64,000 bases of DNA from Calothrix sp. NIES-4101 (lineage in GTDB: Bacteria; Cyanobacteriota; Cyanobacteriia; Cyanobacteriales; Nostocaceae): the NCBI GenBank assembly GCA_004296455.1, contig AP018280.1, positions 4,154,001 through 4,218,000 of the forward strand, given 5' to 3'. The notes beneath the pieces were generated by a model, which had not been told where the DNA came from, made no database searches, and saw nothing but the letters and a program-made list of their open reading frames with translations. Both the position numbers and the translations under genes were made by a program. This document shows positions 46,091 to 56,013 of the stretch, piece after piece (within the stretch, counting starts at the first letter, position 1; each line of letters starts with the position of its first letter).

Positions 46091-47295
46091 CTAAAGAAGA
46101 TACACAACTAGTTTTGGGAAAATAGATTCTCTTGCTGTTTGTGCAGCTTGTCCCCAATCAGGTGGGGATGCTGGCTGAGTATGCAGATAACTCCAATGAG
46201 CGATGAGATAAGCAGTGAGAGAAAGAATTAGCCAGCGATACATACCCTTGAGAGTACCTTGACCCTTCCCTTCGGGTTCGCCAGTTCGACGGGACGGAAA
46301 CCGACACCGCCGACTGGACTCACCAAAACGATGCAAACCAAAGCGATGTTTGGCAGTTTTAAACCAACCTTCAATCTGCCAACGACGCTTACCCCACCAC
46401 TTAAGAGTAGAAGCTTTAATCGGTCGAGTAGACAAAACAAAACGTTTTTCTAACTTACCGTTATCACGTTTCAAGTAATACCAAGATATAGTAATACCAA
46501 TTCACAATTCGCAATTCGCAATTCGCAATTAAAAAACTTAGATGCAGCAAAGCTTTCAGGATTTACATCTGTATCATGTTTTTCGTGAAATGGTATAACA
46601 GGAAATTTCAAACCAACTAAAATAACTTGTTGTCCTTGTTGATGTAAATGGCGTAAAACTCTGCCATCAGATAACTTACGACTAATAGCTACGCCTGTAA
46701 TAGCATGATATTTAAGGCGACGGACACCTTCAAGGAATTCGACACTGCCAAAGGCTGTATCAGCTAAAATAATTGTCTGGAAATGTTGAGTTAAAGATTG
46801 AGGTAAACGTTTAACCATTTTGAGTCCAAGTCTTGCGGGAGATGGAGTTACCTTACCTCGCCAAACCCGAAAATCCCAAGGAATACGCCATTTTCCTATT
46901 ACCAAATAAACTACTACTAAATGGAGACCACGCTTACCATTATAGACTTTGATTAAATCACTAAAGTCTTTGAATTTACCACGTTTTTCTAGAGTTGTTA
47001 GGTCAATTATTACTTGTAAAAATGGTCTACGCCCTCTACCAGATGAGGACAATGACTTGACAACTATTTGTAATACATGATGACGAATTATCCGAATCAT
47101 TTTCCTTGTTGACCAAGGATTGATATTTAAAAATCGGCTGATTGCACTTGGGGACTTTGTCTGACTGTATTCAGGTAATGGGTGTCCTTGTCCTTCTAAA
47201 AACAATGCCAGCATAGCCTCTAGGTTATCTTTTTGGTACTGTGTCGGCATCAATTCTTTGAGGGTGTAAACTAATTCTTGGGCGTGGGCAAGCAT
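46091..47295 (-). pseudogene. IS4-like transposase, copy 1, split by a 103-bp insert and cut at its 3' end
   Basis: First frame 46471-47295 (MLAHAQELVYTLKELMPTQYQ, VIIDLTTLEKRGKF with Asp, TIILADTAFGS with Asp) runs into the 103-bp insert at 46494-46596. The second frame 46091-46474 resumes KRDNGKLEKRFVLSTRP and GKRRWQIEGWFKTAKHRFGLHRFGE with the catalytic Glu. The C-terminus ends early at a TAG created in the MITE target sequence, about 25 residues short of copy 2. Copy 2 at 61540-62279 is almost identical over 660 bp, including the insert. Confidence 0.85.
46494..46596. repeat. 103-bp repeat with ATACCAATTCAC inverted ends and CGCAATT tandem units
   Basis: ATACCAATTCAC (46494-46505) faces GTGAAATGGTAT (46585-46596), 11 of 12 bases complementary. 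Inside is a tandem run of CAATTCG units followed by unique sequence. It interrupts the transposase reading frame between LKFPV and WYYLKRDNG. An identical insert is at 62018-62120 and one end recurs at 24774. Confidence 0.75.
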
Positions 47296-47485
47296 TTTTC
47301 TTGCTTTAATTTCGATATTTCACGCCTTTTCTCTCATGTTTTGAGATTCAAATGCAATCATCCCTATATCTGAGGTCAACAAGTTTTTGCATTCTATCAT
47401 CTGTTTTTCTCTGTATTTATGATGAGCCTAATGTTACATTCATTACTAAAAATATTTAATTAGTTCTATTCACCTGTTGTTATAG

Positions 47486-48316
47486 TTGGGTACTAGTTTA
47501 TTTGTCCTTTACGGGTTACTACGGTTGGTGCAAGATGTGAGTATACAGTTGTTGGTACGTTCAACCCGCAGTCTGCGTTTAACCGATGAGGGAGAGAGGT
47601 TTTACGAACATTGTCGTCAAGTAATGGAAGCAGTCACAGCAGCAGAAGCGAGCGTGGGGAAAAGAGTCAAACCGAGTGGTTTGTTACGGGTTAATTGTCC
47701 GGTTTCTTTTGGGCATTTTGTGATTATGCCTTTAATGCAAAGTTTTTTGACGCGATATCCAGCAATAAAAGTCGATTTAACAATGAGCGATCAATTTATC
47801 GATTTAGTTGAAACAGGCGTGGATGTAGCAATTAGAATCGGAGATGTCAGAGATACAGCTTTAATCAGTAAAAGAATCGGCATTACTCGCCGAATTACAG
47901 TTGCTACAAATGATTATTTTCAAAAAGCTGGAGAGCCCCAAACACCATCAGATTTAATTCACCATAATTGTATTGTTTATACACAGTTGTCAACTGGGAA
48001 TGAATGGTATTTTCAAAGACAGACGGAAACGATTAAAGTCCGAGTTAACGGAAATTTTCAAGCAAATAATTCTACCGCAATTAGGGAAGCTGTTTTAGCA
48101 GGGATTGGTATTGCTATTTCGCCAGTTTGGTTATTTGGAGATATGATTAATACCGATAAATTGAAATCTATCTTGCCAGATTATGAGCCTACCCCTCTAC
48201 CAATTTATGCTATGTATAGGAGAACTAGATTTACTCCTGTAAAAGTTCAATGTTTTATTGATTTTTTAAATACAGAATTTCAAATTAACCCCTGGGTTTC
48301 TGACTATGGTCATTAG
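47486..48316 (+). pseudogene. LysR-family regulator without most of its helix-turn-helix
   Basis: 276 residues, of which the last ~255 are a normal LysR effector-binding domain (GLLRVNCPVSFGHFVIMPLMQSFLTRYPAIKVDL, DLVETGVDVAIRIG, AVLAGIGIAISPVWLFGD). The start retains only the wing of the DNA-binding domain (VQLLVRSTRSLRLTDEGERFYEHC, with VSIQ in place of the helix). The first ~45 residues that recognise DNA are missing. The upstream 190 bp next to the IS4-like copy does not supply them. It is probably non-functional as a regulator. Confidence 0.8.
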
Positions 48317-48359
48317 CTATTAATATATAGCGAAGTTTGTTCAGAATAAATTCAATCGG

Positions 48360-51020
48360 TTAATTTTCTTGATACTCAGCAAATTGTTGAATAAGTTTTG
48401 CAACTAAACCTGTCCATCCAGTTTGATGACTAGCACCAATCCCTGCTCCATTATCACCGTGGAAGTATTCATAAAATAAAATCAAATCTTGCCAATTAGG
48501 GTCATTTTGAAACGTTTCTGTACCACCATAAATAGGTCGTTTTCCAGAATCATCTCTCAGAAATATTTTCGTTAATCGTTGTGATAATTCCCCAGCTACT
48601 TCCCAAAGTGTCATCATTTTCCCGGAACCCGTGGGACATTCAACTTGAAAATCATTTCCCAGGTAATAATGAAATTTTTGCAGAGATTCTATTAATAGAA
48701 AATTAACTGGAAACCACACAGGACCACGCCAATTAGAATTACCACCAAACAAATCGCTACTGGATTCGGCAGGTTCATAATTGACTATAAATTGAGAACC
48801 GTTAATATTAAAATTGTAGGGATGTTCAGCATGAACTCTCGAAAGTGCCCGAATTCCATAATCTCCAAAAAACTCACTTTCATCAAGCATTTTCTGTAAA
48901 ATTAATTTTAATTTATCTCTAGAAACAATCGCCAATAACCTCCTAGCTCCCACACCTTTCGATTCCATGCAAGCTACATTTTGTCGCAAGTCAGGACGAT
49001 TTTTAATAAACCATTCCAAACGTACTTTAAAGTCAGGAAGTATATTTAATATTTCTGGCTCAATAGTTTCAACAGCAAATAGAGGAATTAGTCCCACCAT
49101 TGATCTAACTTTTAGGGTAATTTGCCTGTCACTCAGATGTAAAACATCGTAGAAAAATCCATCTGATTCATTCCACAAAGTATCTTCTCCTTCGCCAATA
49201 TGATTCATGGCATCGGCAATATAAAGGAAATGCTCAAAGAATTTGGTCGCAATATCTTCATAAACGGGATTAGTTTTTGCTAGTTCTAAAGCAATTGTGA
49301 GCATATTTAAACAATACATAGCCATCCAACTAGTGCCATCCGATTGATTAATATGCCCGCCCGTCGGTAAAATGGCACTGCGGTCAAATACTCCTATATT
49401 ATCTAAACCAAGAAATCCCCCTTGAAAAACATTATTACCTTCAATATCTTTGCGATTTACCCACCAAGTAAAATTGAGTAATAATTTCTGAAAAACTCTT
49501 TCTAAAAATTGTCTATCTGCACGTCCAAACATCTTCTGTTCAATCTTATAAACACGCCAAGTTGCCCAAGCATGAACAGGAGGATTCACATCACCAAATG
49601 CCCACTCATAGGCAGGAATTTGCCCATTGGGATGCATAAACCATTCTCTTGTTAAAATATCCAATTGGTTCTTCGCAAAATCTGGGTCAATCATTGCCAA
49701 AGGGATACAGTGGAATGCCAAATCCCACGCCGCAAACCACGGATATTCCCATTTATCAGGCATGGAAATTATATCTTCATTGTTGAGGTGAAACCACTCA
49801 TAATTTCTGCCATTTTTTCGTGATTGAGGTGGAGGAGGTGCAGCTAAATCACCCTTAAGCCATTTTTCTACATCGTAATGGTAAAACTGTTTAGTCCACA
49901 GCATTCCAGCAAAGGCTTGACGTTGCACGTTTTGCATATCTTTGCTGATATCAAATGGTGTAATCCTGTGATAAAATTCATCTGTTTCTTGCTGTTTTTG
50001 AGCAAATATTCTATCAAAATTATCACCAAAAGCTTCAGCTAAGTTTGGGATATCACTTAACCGTAATCTAATAGTTTTAGTTTCACCAGCACCAACTGCT
50101 AATAAATAATTAGCTACTGCTTTTGTACCTACTTTTTCTGGATTTACTGCCTCTTTTCGACCATGAACAATATAATCATTAATTCCGTCTTTTACATAGA
50201 AAGAAGTATTAGTAATACCAAATACCTTTTTAGTATTTGTTTCATTTTCTGTAAATAAAAGCTCAGTTGCTCCCTCACAATATAACCATCTTTTTCCTAA
50301 ACTTGTGTGAAAAGATTCGATAATATTCAGAGAATTATCTAATTTAATTTCTTTTAGAGCAGGTTTATTTATTTCTCCATCCCAAGACCAAGTATTGCGA
50401 AACCAAAGTGTTGGTAAAACATTCAGCGTTTTCGCTTCCATACCTCGGTTAACTACTTTGATTTGAATCAAAATATCCTCAGCAGTATTTTTGGCATATT
50501 CAACGAAGACATCAAAATATTTGTTTTCATCAAATACACCTGTAGCTATTAGCTCAAATTCTGGCTCTTGACGACCTCTGCGCTGATTCTCTGCAACTAA
50601 TTGGGAATAAGGAAACGCTATTTGGGGATATTTATAAAGCGCTTTCATATAAGCATGAGTGGGACTATTGTCAAGATAAAAGTAATATTCTTTTACATCT
50701 TCTCCATGATTTCCTTCATTCCCAGTTAAGCCAAAAAATCGTTCTTTGATAATGGAATCTTCCCCATTCCAAAGAGCAACAGCAAAACATAATTGTTGAT
50801 GGTCATCGGAAATACCAAAAATGCCATCTTCACCCCAACGATAGGCACGCGATCGCGCTTGGTCATGGGTAAAGTAATCCCAAGCAGTACCGTTGGGACT
50901 GTAGTCTTCCCGTACCGTTCCCCATTGGCGATCGCTTAAATATGGTCCCCATTTACGCCATTTTGCTTGATGATTCCGGGTTTGTGCTAATCTAATTTCT
51001 TCCTGGGTTAGATTTGTCAT
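48360..51020 (-). CDS. MGH1-like (GH63-related) glycoside hydrolase
   Basis: About 886 residues from ATG 51020 ([41 protein letters not shown]); the first frame ATG at 51041 adds seven. The N-terminal beta domain (to ~residue 330) is followed by an (alpha/alpha)6 barrel with [64 protein letters not shown] and [21 protein letters not shown]. The acidic residues in AAWD and PAYEW are plausible catalytic groups. It probably hydrolyses glucosyl- or mannosyl-type compatible solutes or trehalose-like sugars in the cytosol, as no signal peptide is seen. It is the last gene of a long minus-strand set. Confidence 0.85.
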   Translation of the reverse strand: MTNLTQEEIRLAQTRNHQAKWRKWGPYLSDRQWGTVREDYSPNGTAWDYFTHDQARSRAYRWGEDGIFGISDDHQQLCFAVALWNGEDSIIKERFFGLTGNEGNHGEDVKEYYFYLDNSPTHAYMKALYKYPQIAFPYSQLVAENQRRGRQEPEFELIATGVFDENKYFDVFVEYAKNTAEDILIQIKVVNRGMEAKTLNVLPTLWFRNTWSWDGEINKPALKEIKLDNSLNIIESFHTSLGKRWLYCEGATELLFTENETNTKKVFGITNTSFYVKDGINDYIVHGRKEAVNPEKVGTKAVANYLLAVGAGETKTIRLRLSDIPNLAEAFGDNFDRIFAQKQQETDEFYHRITPFDISKDMQNVQRQAFAGMLWTKQFYHYDVEKWLKGDLAAPPPPQSRKNGRNYEWFHLNNEDIISMPDKWEYPWFAAWDLAFHCIPLAMIDPDFAKNQLDILTREWFMHPNGQIPAYEWAFGDVNPPVHAWATWRVYKIEQKMFGRADRQFLERVFQKLLLNFTWWVNRKDIEGNNVFQGGFLGLDNIGVFDRSAILPTGGHINQSDGTSWMAMYCLNMLTIALELAKTNPVYEDIATKFFEHFLYIADAMNHIGEGEDTLWNESDGFFYDVLHLSDRQITLKVRSMVGLIPLFAVETIEPEILNILPDFKVRLEWFIKNRPDLRQNVACMESKGVGARRLLAIVSRDKLKLILQKMLDESEFFGDYGIRALSRVHAEHPYNFNINGSQFIVNYEPAESSSDLFGGNSNWRGPVWFPVNFLLIESLQKFHYYLGNDFQVECPTGSGKMMTLWEVAGELSQRLTKIFLRDDSGKRPIYGGTETFQNDPNWQDLILFYEYFHGDNGAGIGASHQTGWTGLVAKLIQQFAEYQEN

Positions 51021-51117
51021 ATCATTTCCAGTCCTGTCCATATATTTTACCTAATTAAAATTTACTCAGAATAGTTGACATAAGTAGCATTAAGTAGGAA
51101 TAACAATTTTGGAAATA

Positions 51118-52674
51118 TTAAGCCATGCGTTCAATCAGGCGATCGCCCACACGTAAAGCATTGGCAATAATTGTTAATGTGGGGTTAACAGCAGCGCTGG
51201 AGCGAAAGAAACTGCCATCGACTACATACAAATTATCAATGTCGTGGGTGCGACAATTAATATCCAACACGGAAGTTTTGGGGTCTTCACCAAAGCGACA
51301 AGTACCACACTGATGTGCAACACCTTGCAAGGGTAGTTTTTTGCGGAAATAAAAGGAGACGGGAATAATCCGTTCACCATAACCAATCATTTTCAATACT
51401 TGCGTCCAGCGATTCACTAGCCGATTGTAGGCTTCGGTGTTGTTCTCTGTATAATTTAACTGGATAGAATCACCCCGCAGGGTAACACGGTTATTGGGGT
51501 CAGGCAAATCTTCAGCAGTTAACCACCAATCTACCGAATGAGTGGCGATCGCCTCAAAAGCATTTTTTTCCTGAAACGATAGTCCCAAAACTGAGGGAGA
51601 CTCTTGAGCAATCATATCTGCATTCACTTTCCCTAATAACTGCACATGACCCATAGGATAATCAAAATCTGCATCACCCCAGTAAAAATCGTTAATTGCT
51701 AAGGTTTTTTGAAATTCCGTCAGATTGGGTTTTAAGCTCACTCCAATAATGGCTCCATTTTGATGCTTCATTAAATTTCGTCCCACCTGATCCGAACTAT
51801 TTGCTAGTCCATTAGGGTGGCGATCGTTAGCCGAACGCAATAACAGAGCAGCAGAATTAATTGCTCCACAGGAAACAACTACAATGTCACTAGAAAAAAG
51901 GTGTTTTTCTCCATTAATTTCGGCTTCTACAGCAATGATTTCTCGTCCAGAAGGATTTGTATGTAGTCGTTTTACCTTGGCTTCAGTTATGAGGGTGACA
52001 TGATCATACTGCTCTGCTGGACGTATACAACTCACATCTGCATCAGCTTTCCCATTTACTAAACAAGGAAATCCATCACAGGTATTACAACGAATACAGT
52101 CACTCAAACGACGATTGACTTCATTCAACTTGATTGCCAGTGGCAGATAAAAAGGATGATAACCTTTTGTTTTCAGCAAATCATGAATCTCTTGAATCCG
52201 GGGTTCGTGGGCAATTGCGGGATAGGGATAATCTTCATTTGTAGTTGGTTCTGTGGGGTCTAAACCACGCTGACCATGTACTTGATAAAGCTTTTCAGCT
52301 TGAGTATAATAGGGTGCGAAATCACGGTATTTGAGAGACAATTCTGGGGAGATACCACCCTTGTGAATCACCTGCTCAAAGTCTTTTTCTCGCCAACGAA
52401 ATAGCGCACCACCATAAACTTTAGTATTACCACCAACAAAATAACTCGTACCCGGATTAATTACATTTTCTTTTTGGTCATACCAAACTTCGTGAGTGTG
52501 ATAGCGCTCTTTTTGTACTACTTCTACCGTATTCCAGTTAGCTTTCTCACGGGGTAAAAAAGAACCACGCTCCAAGATCAAAATTTTCTTGCCAGTGGGA
52601 GCTAGACGATAAGCAAGTGTACCACCACCTGCACCAGTACCAATTATGATTACATCGTAGTGCGAAATCGTCAT
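51118..52674 (-). CDS. GMC-family oxidoreductase with an internal cysteine cluster
   Basis: 518 residues. FAD-binding Rossmann start VIIIGTGAGGGTLAYRLA (8-25), GGNTKVYGGALFRW (81-94), SCGAINSAALLLRSA, and the C-terminal GMC domain with AHQCGTCRFGEDP, LYVVDGSFFRSSAAVNPTLTI. It oxidises an alcohol or sugar with FAD. C193, C196, C199 and C204 in CIRCNTCDGFPC, plus C216, form a cluster not part of classical GMC enzymes that could bind a metal or Fe-S centre. 78 bp separates it from the glycosidase start frame and 37 bp from the flavo-ferredoxin gene, so the three are probably one operon. Confidence 0.9.
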   Translation of the reverse strand: MTISHYDVIIIGTGAGGGTLAYRLAPTGKKILILERGSFLPREKANWNTVEVVQKERYHTHEVWYDQKENVINPGTSYFVGGNTKVYGGALFRWREKDFEQVIHKGGISPELSLKYRDFAPYYTQAEKLYQVHGQRGLDPTEPTTNEDYPYPAIAHEPRIQEIHDLLKTKGYHPFYLPLAIKLNEVNRRLSDCIRCNTCDGFPCLVNGKADADVSCIRPAEQYDHVTLITEAKVKRLHTNPSGREIIAVEAEINGEKHLFSSDIVVVSCGAINSAALLLRSANDRHPNGLANSSDQVGRNLMKHQNGAIIGVSLKPNLTEFQKTLAINDFYWGDADFDYPMGHVQLLGKVNADMIAQESPSVLGLSFQEKNAFEAIATHSVDWWLTAEDLPDPNNRVTLRGDSIQLNYTENNTEAYNRLVNRWTQVLKMIGYGERIIPVSFYFRKKLPLQGVAHQCGTCRFGEDPKTSVLDINCRTHDIDNLYVVDGSFFRSSAAVNPTLTIIANALRVGDRLIERMA

Positions 52675-52710
52675 GATTTATCGAAATAAAGTAAAGCTGA
52701 AACCTAGATT

Positions 52711-54048
52711 TTAAATATCTAAAACCACCCTAGAACTTCCAGGTTGAGAAATACAAATTAACACTGAACCCTCATCAATTTCCGCAGTTGGTTCTTCCTG
52801 ATAATTAACATTTCCCCCATTGACTTTACAGATACAAGTCCCACAAACACCCACTCGACAACTAAAAGGTGGATTAATATCATTAGCTTCGGCAAATTCT
52901 AAAATACTGCCGTCTCCCTCTTGCCAATTCAAAGTTTTACCTGATTTTGCAAACACAATTTCTGCTGCTTTTACACCATCTCCAACAGTTAGATCAGGTG
53001 CTTGTTTTTCCGATGCAACTTTCATTGGTTTCCCAAAAGATTCAAAGAAAATTCTACTTTCAGGTACTCCCAATTCCTTTAATTCTGTCATGATTGACTG
53101 CATAAAAGTTGGAGAACCACACAAAAAATACTCAGCTTCTTGCCCAACTAACTGTTGAATTAAAGCCGCATCAACATAACCAATACTATGGTATTTTCCT
53201 GTATCTTCAGGAGTGGGACGACTATAGCGGTAATGTACATTTAAATTAGGATTTTGTTGGGCAATTTCCATTACCTCATCACGAAAAGCATGATATCTGC
53301 CATCCCTAGCACCATGTACAAACCAAATTGAGCGATGAGGATTCATTATAGTCACAGCTTTTGCCATACTCATCATGGGAGTAATTCCCACACCATTACT
53401 AATTAGCACCGCAGGGATGGATTTTTGCACATCTAAAACAAACTTCCCATTGGGTGGTTTGGCGGGAATTATCGAACCTTCGTGAATAAAATCATGCATA
53501 AAATTAGATGCTATTCCTGGTGGTACATCTAACTCTTGGGGTGCTGGTTCACGCTTAATTGAGAGACGATAATATTCACAGAGTTGAGGATAATCAGAAA
53601 GCGAATAGGTACGAATTACTGGTTTATTTTGTCCAGGAATATCCAGTTTAATTGTTAAAAATTGACCTGGCTGGAAGTTCGGTATTTCGCCTTGATCTTC
53701 AGGTTTAAAGTAAAAAGAGGTGATTTCTTCGCTTTCTTTGACTTTGCGAACAATTACAAAATTTCGCCAATCTTTCCAAGTATTATCAGATATTCCTTGA
53801 TTAGATTGATTCAAATTAGGAACTGATTTTTTATCTTTTGTTTTACTTGTATAAACCAAACCAAAAATAGCACCACAACCTGTACCTAACAATGAAGAAT
53901 ATATCCCCAATCGATAGTTAGATTTACCTTTAGGACTAGTCACACCAATTATCAAAGCTGCTGTTAAGGTGGTGATAGAAAAAGCAGTCGCTGCTGCGGT
54001 TAAACTTCTAACTAATGGATTTTGAATTCTTCCCAAACTTTCTAGCAT
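52711..54048 (-). CDS. Membrane-anchored FAD/NAD reductase with C-terminal [2Fe-2S] ferredoxin domain
   Basis: 445 residues from ATG 54048 (a start at 54072 adds eight). Two N-terminal hydrophobic helices (SLTAAATAFSITTLTAALIIGVTS and GIYSSLLGTGCGAIFGLVY) precede a ferredoxin-reductase module with FAD motif VIRTYSLSDYP and NAD motif ISNGVGITPMMSMA, PRSIWFVHGARD, YFLCGSPTFMQSI. The C-terminal plant-type ferredoxin has CRVGVCGTCICKV and a distal Cys in VLICIS. It can move electrons between NAD(P)H and a partner redox protein at the membrane. Its neighbours, a GMC dehydrogenase and DUF4079, are candidate partners. Confidence 0.9.
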   Translation of the reverse strand: MLESLGRIQNPLVRSLTAAATAFSITTLTAALIIGVTSPKGKSNYRLGIYSSLLGTGCGAIFGLVYTSKTKDKKSVPNLNQSNQGISDNTWKDWRNFVIVRKVKESEEITSFYFKPEDQGEIPNFQPGQFLTIKLDIPGQNKPVIRTYSLSDYPQLCEYYRLSIKREPAPQELDVPPGIASNFMHDFIHEGSIIPAKPPNGKFVLDVQKSIPAVLISNGVGITPMMSMAKAVTIMNPHRSIWFVHGARDGRYHAFRDEVMEIAQQNPNLNVHYRYSRPTPEDTGKYHSIGYVDAALIQQLVGQEAEYFLCGSPTFMQSIMTELKELGVPESRIFFESFGKPMKVASEKQAPDLTVGDGVKAAEIVFAKSGKTLNWQEGDGSILEFAEANDINPPFSCRVGVCGTCICKVNGGNVNYQEEPTAEIDEGSVLICISQPGSSRVVLDI

Positions 54049-54114
54049 GGTTATTCCCCTCTGAAATTGCAACTATACAGATAAGTTTCGTCCCGATATT
54101 AAGAACTGGGGAAA

Positions 54115-54222
54115 TTATCGCTTCAAACTGTCCATTACTGATATTTTGACAATACCAATTTCTGTAATCTTGCGGGTGACAGAATTGGCAGCGCCAAAGA
54201 TGATTATGGCACACCACAAATA
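54115..54222 (-). pseudogene. Possible N-terminal remnant of an EamA/DMT transporter
   Basis: The minus strand encodes CAIIIFGAANSVTRKITEIG then degenerates to a stop at 54115-54117. The F-G-A-A-N-S-V-T-R-K motif is like the start of some cyanobacterial EamA-type permeases. It lies in the 240-bp spacer between the flavo-ferredoxin and DUF4079 genes. Weak evidence. Confidence 0.25.
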
Positions 54223-54286
54223 AATTTATCCTGGGATGTTATGCACAAGTAGAAGAAGTTATACCTGCATCTAGCCTTGGTAATAG

Positions 54287-55027
54287 CTAATTAAAGCTCC
54301 GTTTTGATTCGGGGCTCAGCTGAATTGTACAAGGCTTTATATTGCATTGCAACTCGTAAAGTTTGTTAATGTGTTGCTCTTGCCAACTAAGAGGAATTTC
54401 TAGTAAATCTCGTGCTCCCGTCATCCCTTGCCCAATAAATAAGAGTAGGGCAACACAGTTGAGAATAATATGAACTGTTCGCCAGCGATTTTGTCTATCT
54501 TTGTAAATGTCTTGGAGAATCGCCAGAGAAAAAATCATTAACATTGAGGCGGTAATACCATAGTAATAGTGGGATACATACCACTCATTTCCCCGGCGAT
54601 ATACCTCTGGTTGACAACCCAAGAGAATTAATCCCATGCCAGTCAAAGTCGCAAATATTCCTCTCCATGTAGGTGTTTTGGCTAGGTAAAGAAAGTAGAG
54701 TGAAATAATAGTTGCAACACACATGGCGATAACAAAATAAAATCGCAGAGGTTCTTGTGTAATTACTTGTTTTTCCAACATTTTTGAGAAAATAGCAAAA
54801 GCAAGTCCTAGTAATGAAATTCCAACTACAGAACCAGTTAGCCAACGTCCTAGTTGCACATGTTCTTGTCCGACAACAGGAGGAATTTTACTTTTACCAC
54901 CAGATAAACTTTGCAAACGACGCTGGCGAGTAGCCCATGCAAAATTAGTTACAATACCAATTAAAGGAAACACGAAAAATACTGCTATTGCCGGATGCAA
55001 TAATAAGAAAAAATCTTTGCTTTCCAT
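54287..55027 (-). CDS. DUF4079 membrane protein (b561-like candidate)
   Basis: 246 residues with about six helices. Histidines sit at regular membrane-edge positions: LLLHPAIAVFFVFPLIGI, QEHVQLGRWLTGS, YVSHYYYGITASMLMI and WRTVHIILNCVALLLFIGQGMTGARDLLEIP. This layout is compatible with a di-heme cytochrome b561-like protein, as suggested for DUF4079, although heme binding is inferred. Placed between the secreted protein gene and the flavo-ferredoxin reductase, it may pass electrons across or along the membrane. Confidence 0.82.
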   Translation of the reverse strand: MESKDFFLLLHPAIAVFFVFPLIGIVTNFAWATRQRRLQSLSGGKSKIPPVVGQEHVQLGRWLTGSVVGISLLGLAFAIFSKMLEKQVITQEPLRFYFVIAMCVATIISLYFLYLAKTPTWRGIFATLTGMGLILLGCQPEVYRRGNEWYVSHYYYGITASMLMIFSLAILQDIYKDRQNRWRTVHIILNCVALLLFIGQGMTGARDLLEIPLSWQEQHINKLYELQCNIKPCTIQLSPESKRSFN

Positions 55028-55126
55028 AAATAATTTTTCCCGAATAAGTAGATACTAAAATGTTTGTAAAGACAAGATATTTTTGTTGCATCTCCATCTC
55101 TACAACTTCAAAAAATATCAAAACTA

Positions 55127-55376
55127 CTACTTAACTTCTTCTGGTGCAAATTTCTCAACTTTATCTTTATTGACTGCTACTACTACGTCAAAAGTTGAAC
55201 AGTAAGACAAGGTGACATTGTTTTTATTGTTGTAAAGATTAACAACCATATCTGCACTACCAGGTTGAATACCGATTGGTTCTAAATCTCTAAAGAAAAA
55301 ACGACGCATTGCATCCGCACTAGCAAACTGTTTTTTATTCTTGGTAACATTTCAATGTGCTGCTGGGGAGTCATAT
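55127..55376 (-). pseudogene. Decayed tandem copy of the small secreted protein
   Basis: The frame 55127-55309 (MRRFFFRDLEPIGIQPGSADMVVNLYNNKNNVTLSYCSTFDVVVAVNKDKVEKF) matches the second half of the intact neighbour at 55453. Upstream, TPQQHIEM and the following residues continue in a shifted frame to about 55376, where homology ends, so the signal peptide is missing. A tandem duplication followed by decay is clear. Confidence 0.82.
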
Positions 55377-55452
55377 TCGTTTAGTGATTTTGTGGAGATG
55401 GGATGTTTTTGTTATATCCCCATCTCTACAGCTTCAAACAATATTCAAACGA

Positions 55453-55833
55453 CTACTTAACTTCTTCTGGTGAGAATTTTGCAACTTTACCTTTCTTGAC
55501 TGCTACTACTACGTCAAAAGTTGAACAGTAGGAAAAGGTGACATTATTTGTCTTGTTATAAAGATTAACAACCATACCTGCACCACCAGGTTGAATACCG
55601 ATTGGTTCCAAAGCTCCAAAGAAAAAACGACGCATTGCATCCGCACTACCAAACTGTCCTTTATTCTTGGTAATCATGTCAATGTGCTGCTGGGGAGTCA
55701 TGCCCGTTACGTCTTTTGTTTCTTGTGCTGACACTGTAGCCGAATTAGAATTGACAATTTTTGCTGGAACATCGAAAACAGCAAAAATACTCGCTAAGGT
55801 AACGATTGTTAATACTGAAGCTGGCTTGAACAT
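55453..55833 (-). CDS. Small secreted protein, function unknown
   Basis: 126 residues. The N-terminal signal segment (ASVLTIVTLASIFAVFDVPAKIV) is followed by a domain with MTPQQHIDMITKNKGQFGSADAMRRFFFGALEPIGIQPGGAGMVVNLYNKTNNVTFSYC, a single Cys, and beta-rich FDVVVAVKKGKVAKFSPEEVK. Not recognised as a named family. A degenerate second copy lies directly downstream. Its position in the Crp/DUF4079/GMC gene set suggests a periplasmic accessory role. Upstream spacing to the Crp gene is 180 bp. Confidence 0.7.
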   Translation of the reverse strand: MFKPASVLTIVTLASIFAVFDVPAKIVNSNSATVSAQETKDVTGMTPQQHIDMITKNKGQFGSADAMRRFFFGALEPIGIQPGGAGMVVNLYNKTNNVTFSYCSTFDVVVAVKKGKVAKFSPEEVK

Positions 55834-56013
55834 GGATTACTCCCAAAATATCAGAATATTGAATACTAAGTAGATGTGGTAATTTTTGCAGCAATATCCA
55901 CGAGAAAAAATATAGGCTTAGAGGCTGGTAAAGTCACATGATTAGAATCAATTTTCCAGACAAAGTTTATATCAAAAAACATTTATTCAATAAAATATTT
56001 ACTTATATTAATT

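Noticed and set aside
55835-55845. GGATTACTCCC resembling the nifD core (10 of 11)
   Set aside because: It lies at the start of a small secreted-protein gene with no NifD coding flanks and no second copy. Considered chance.
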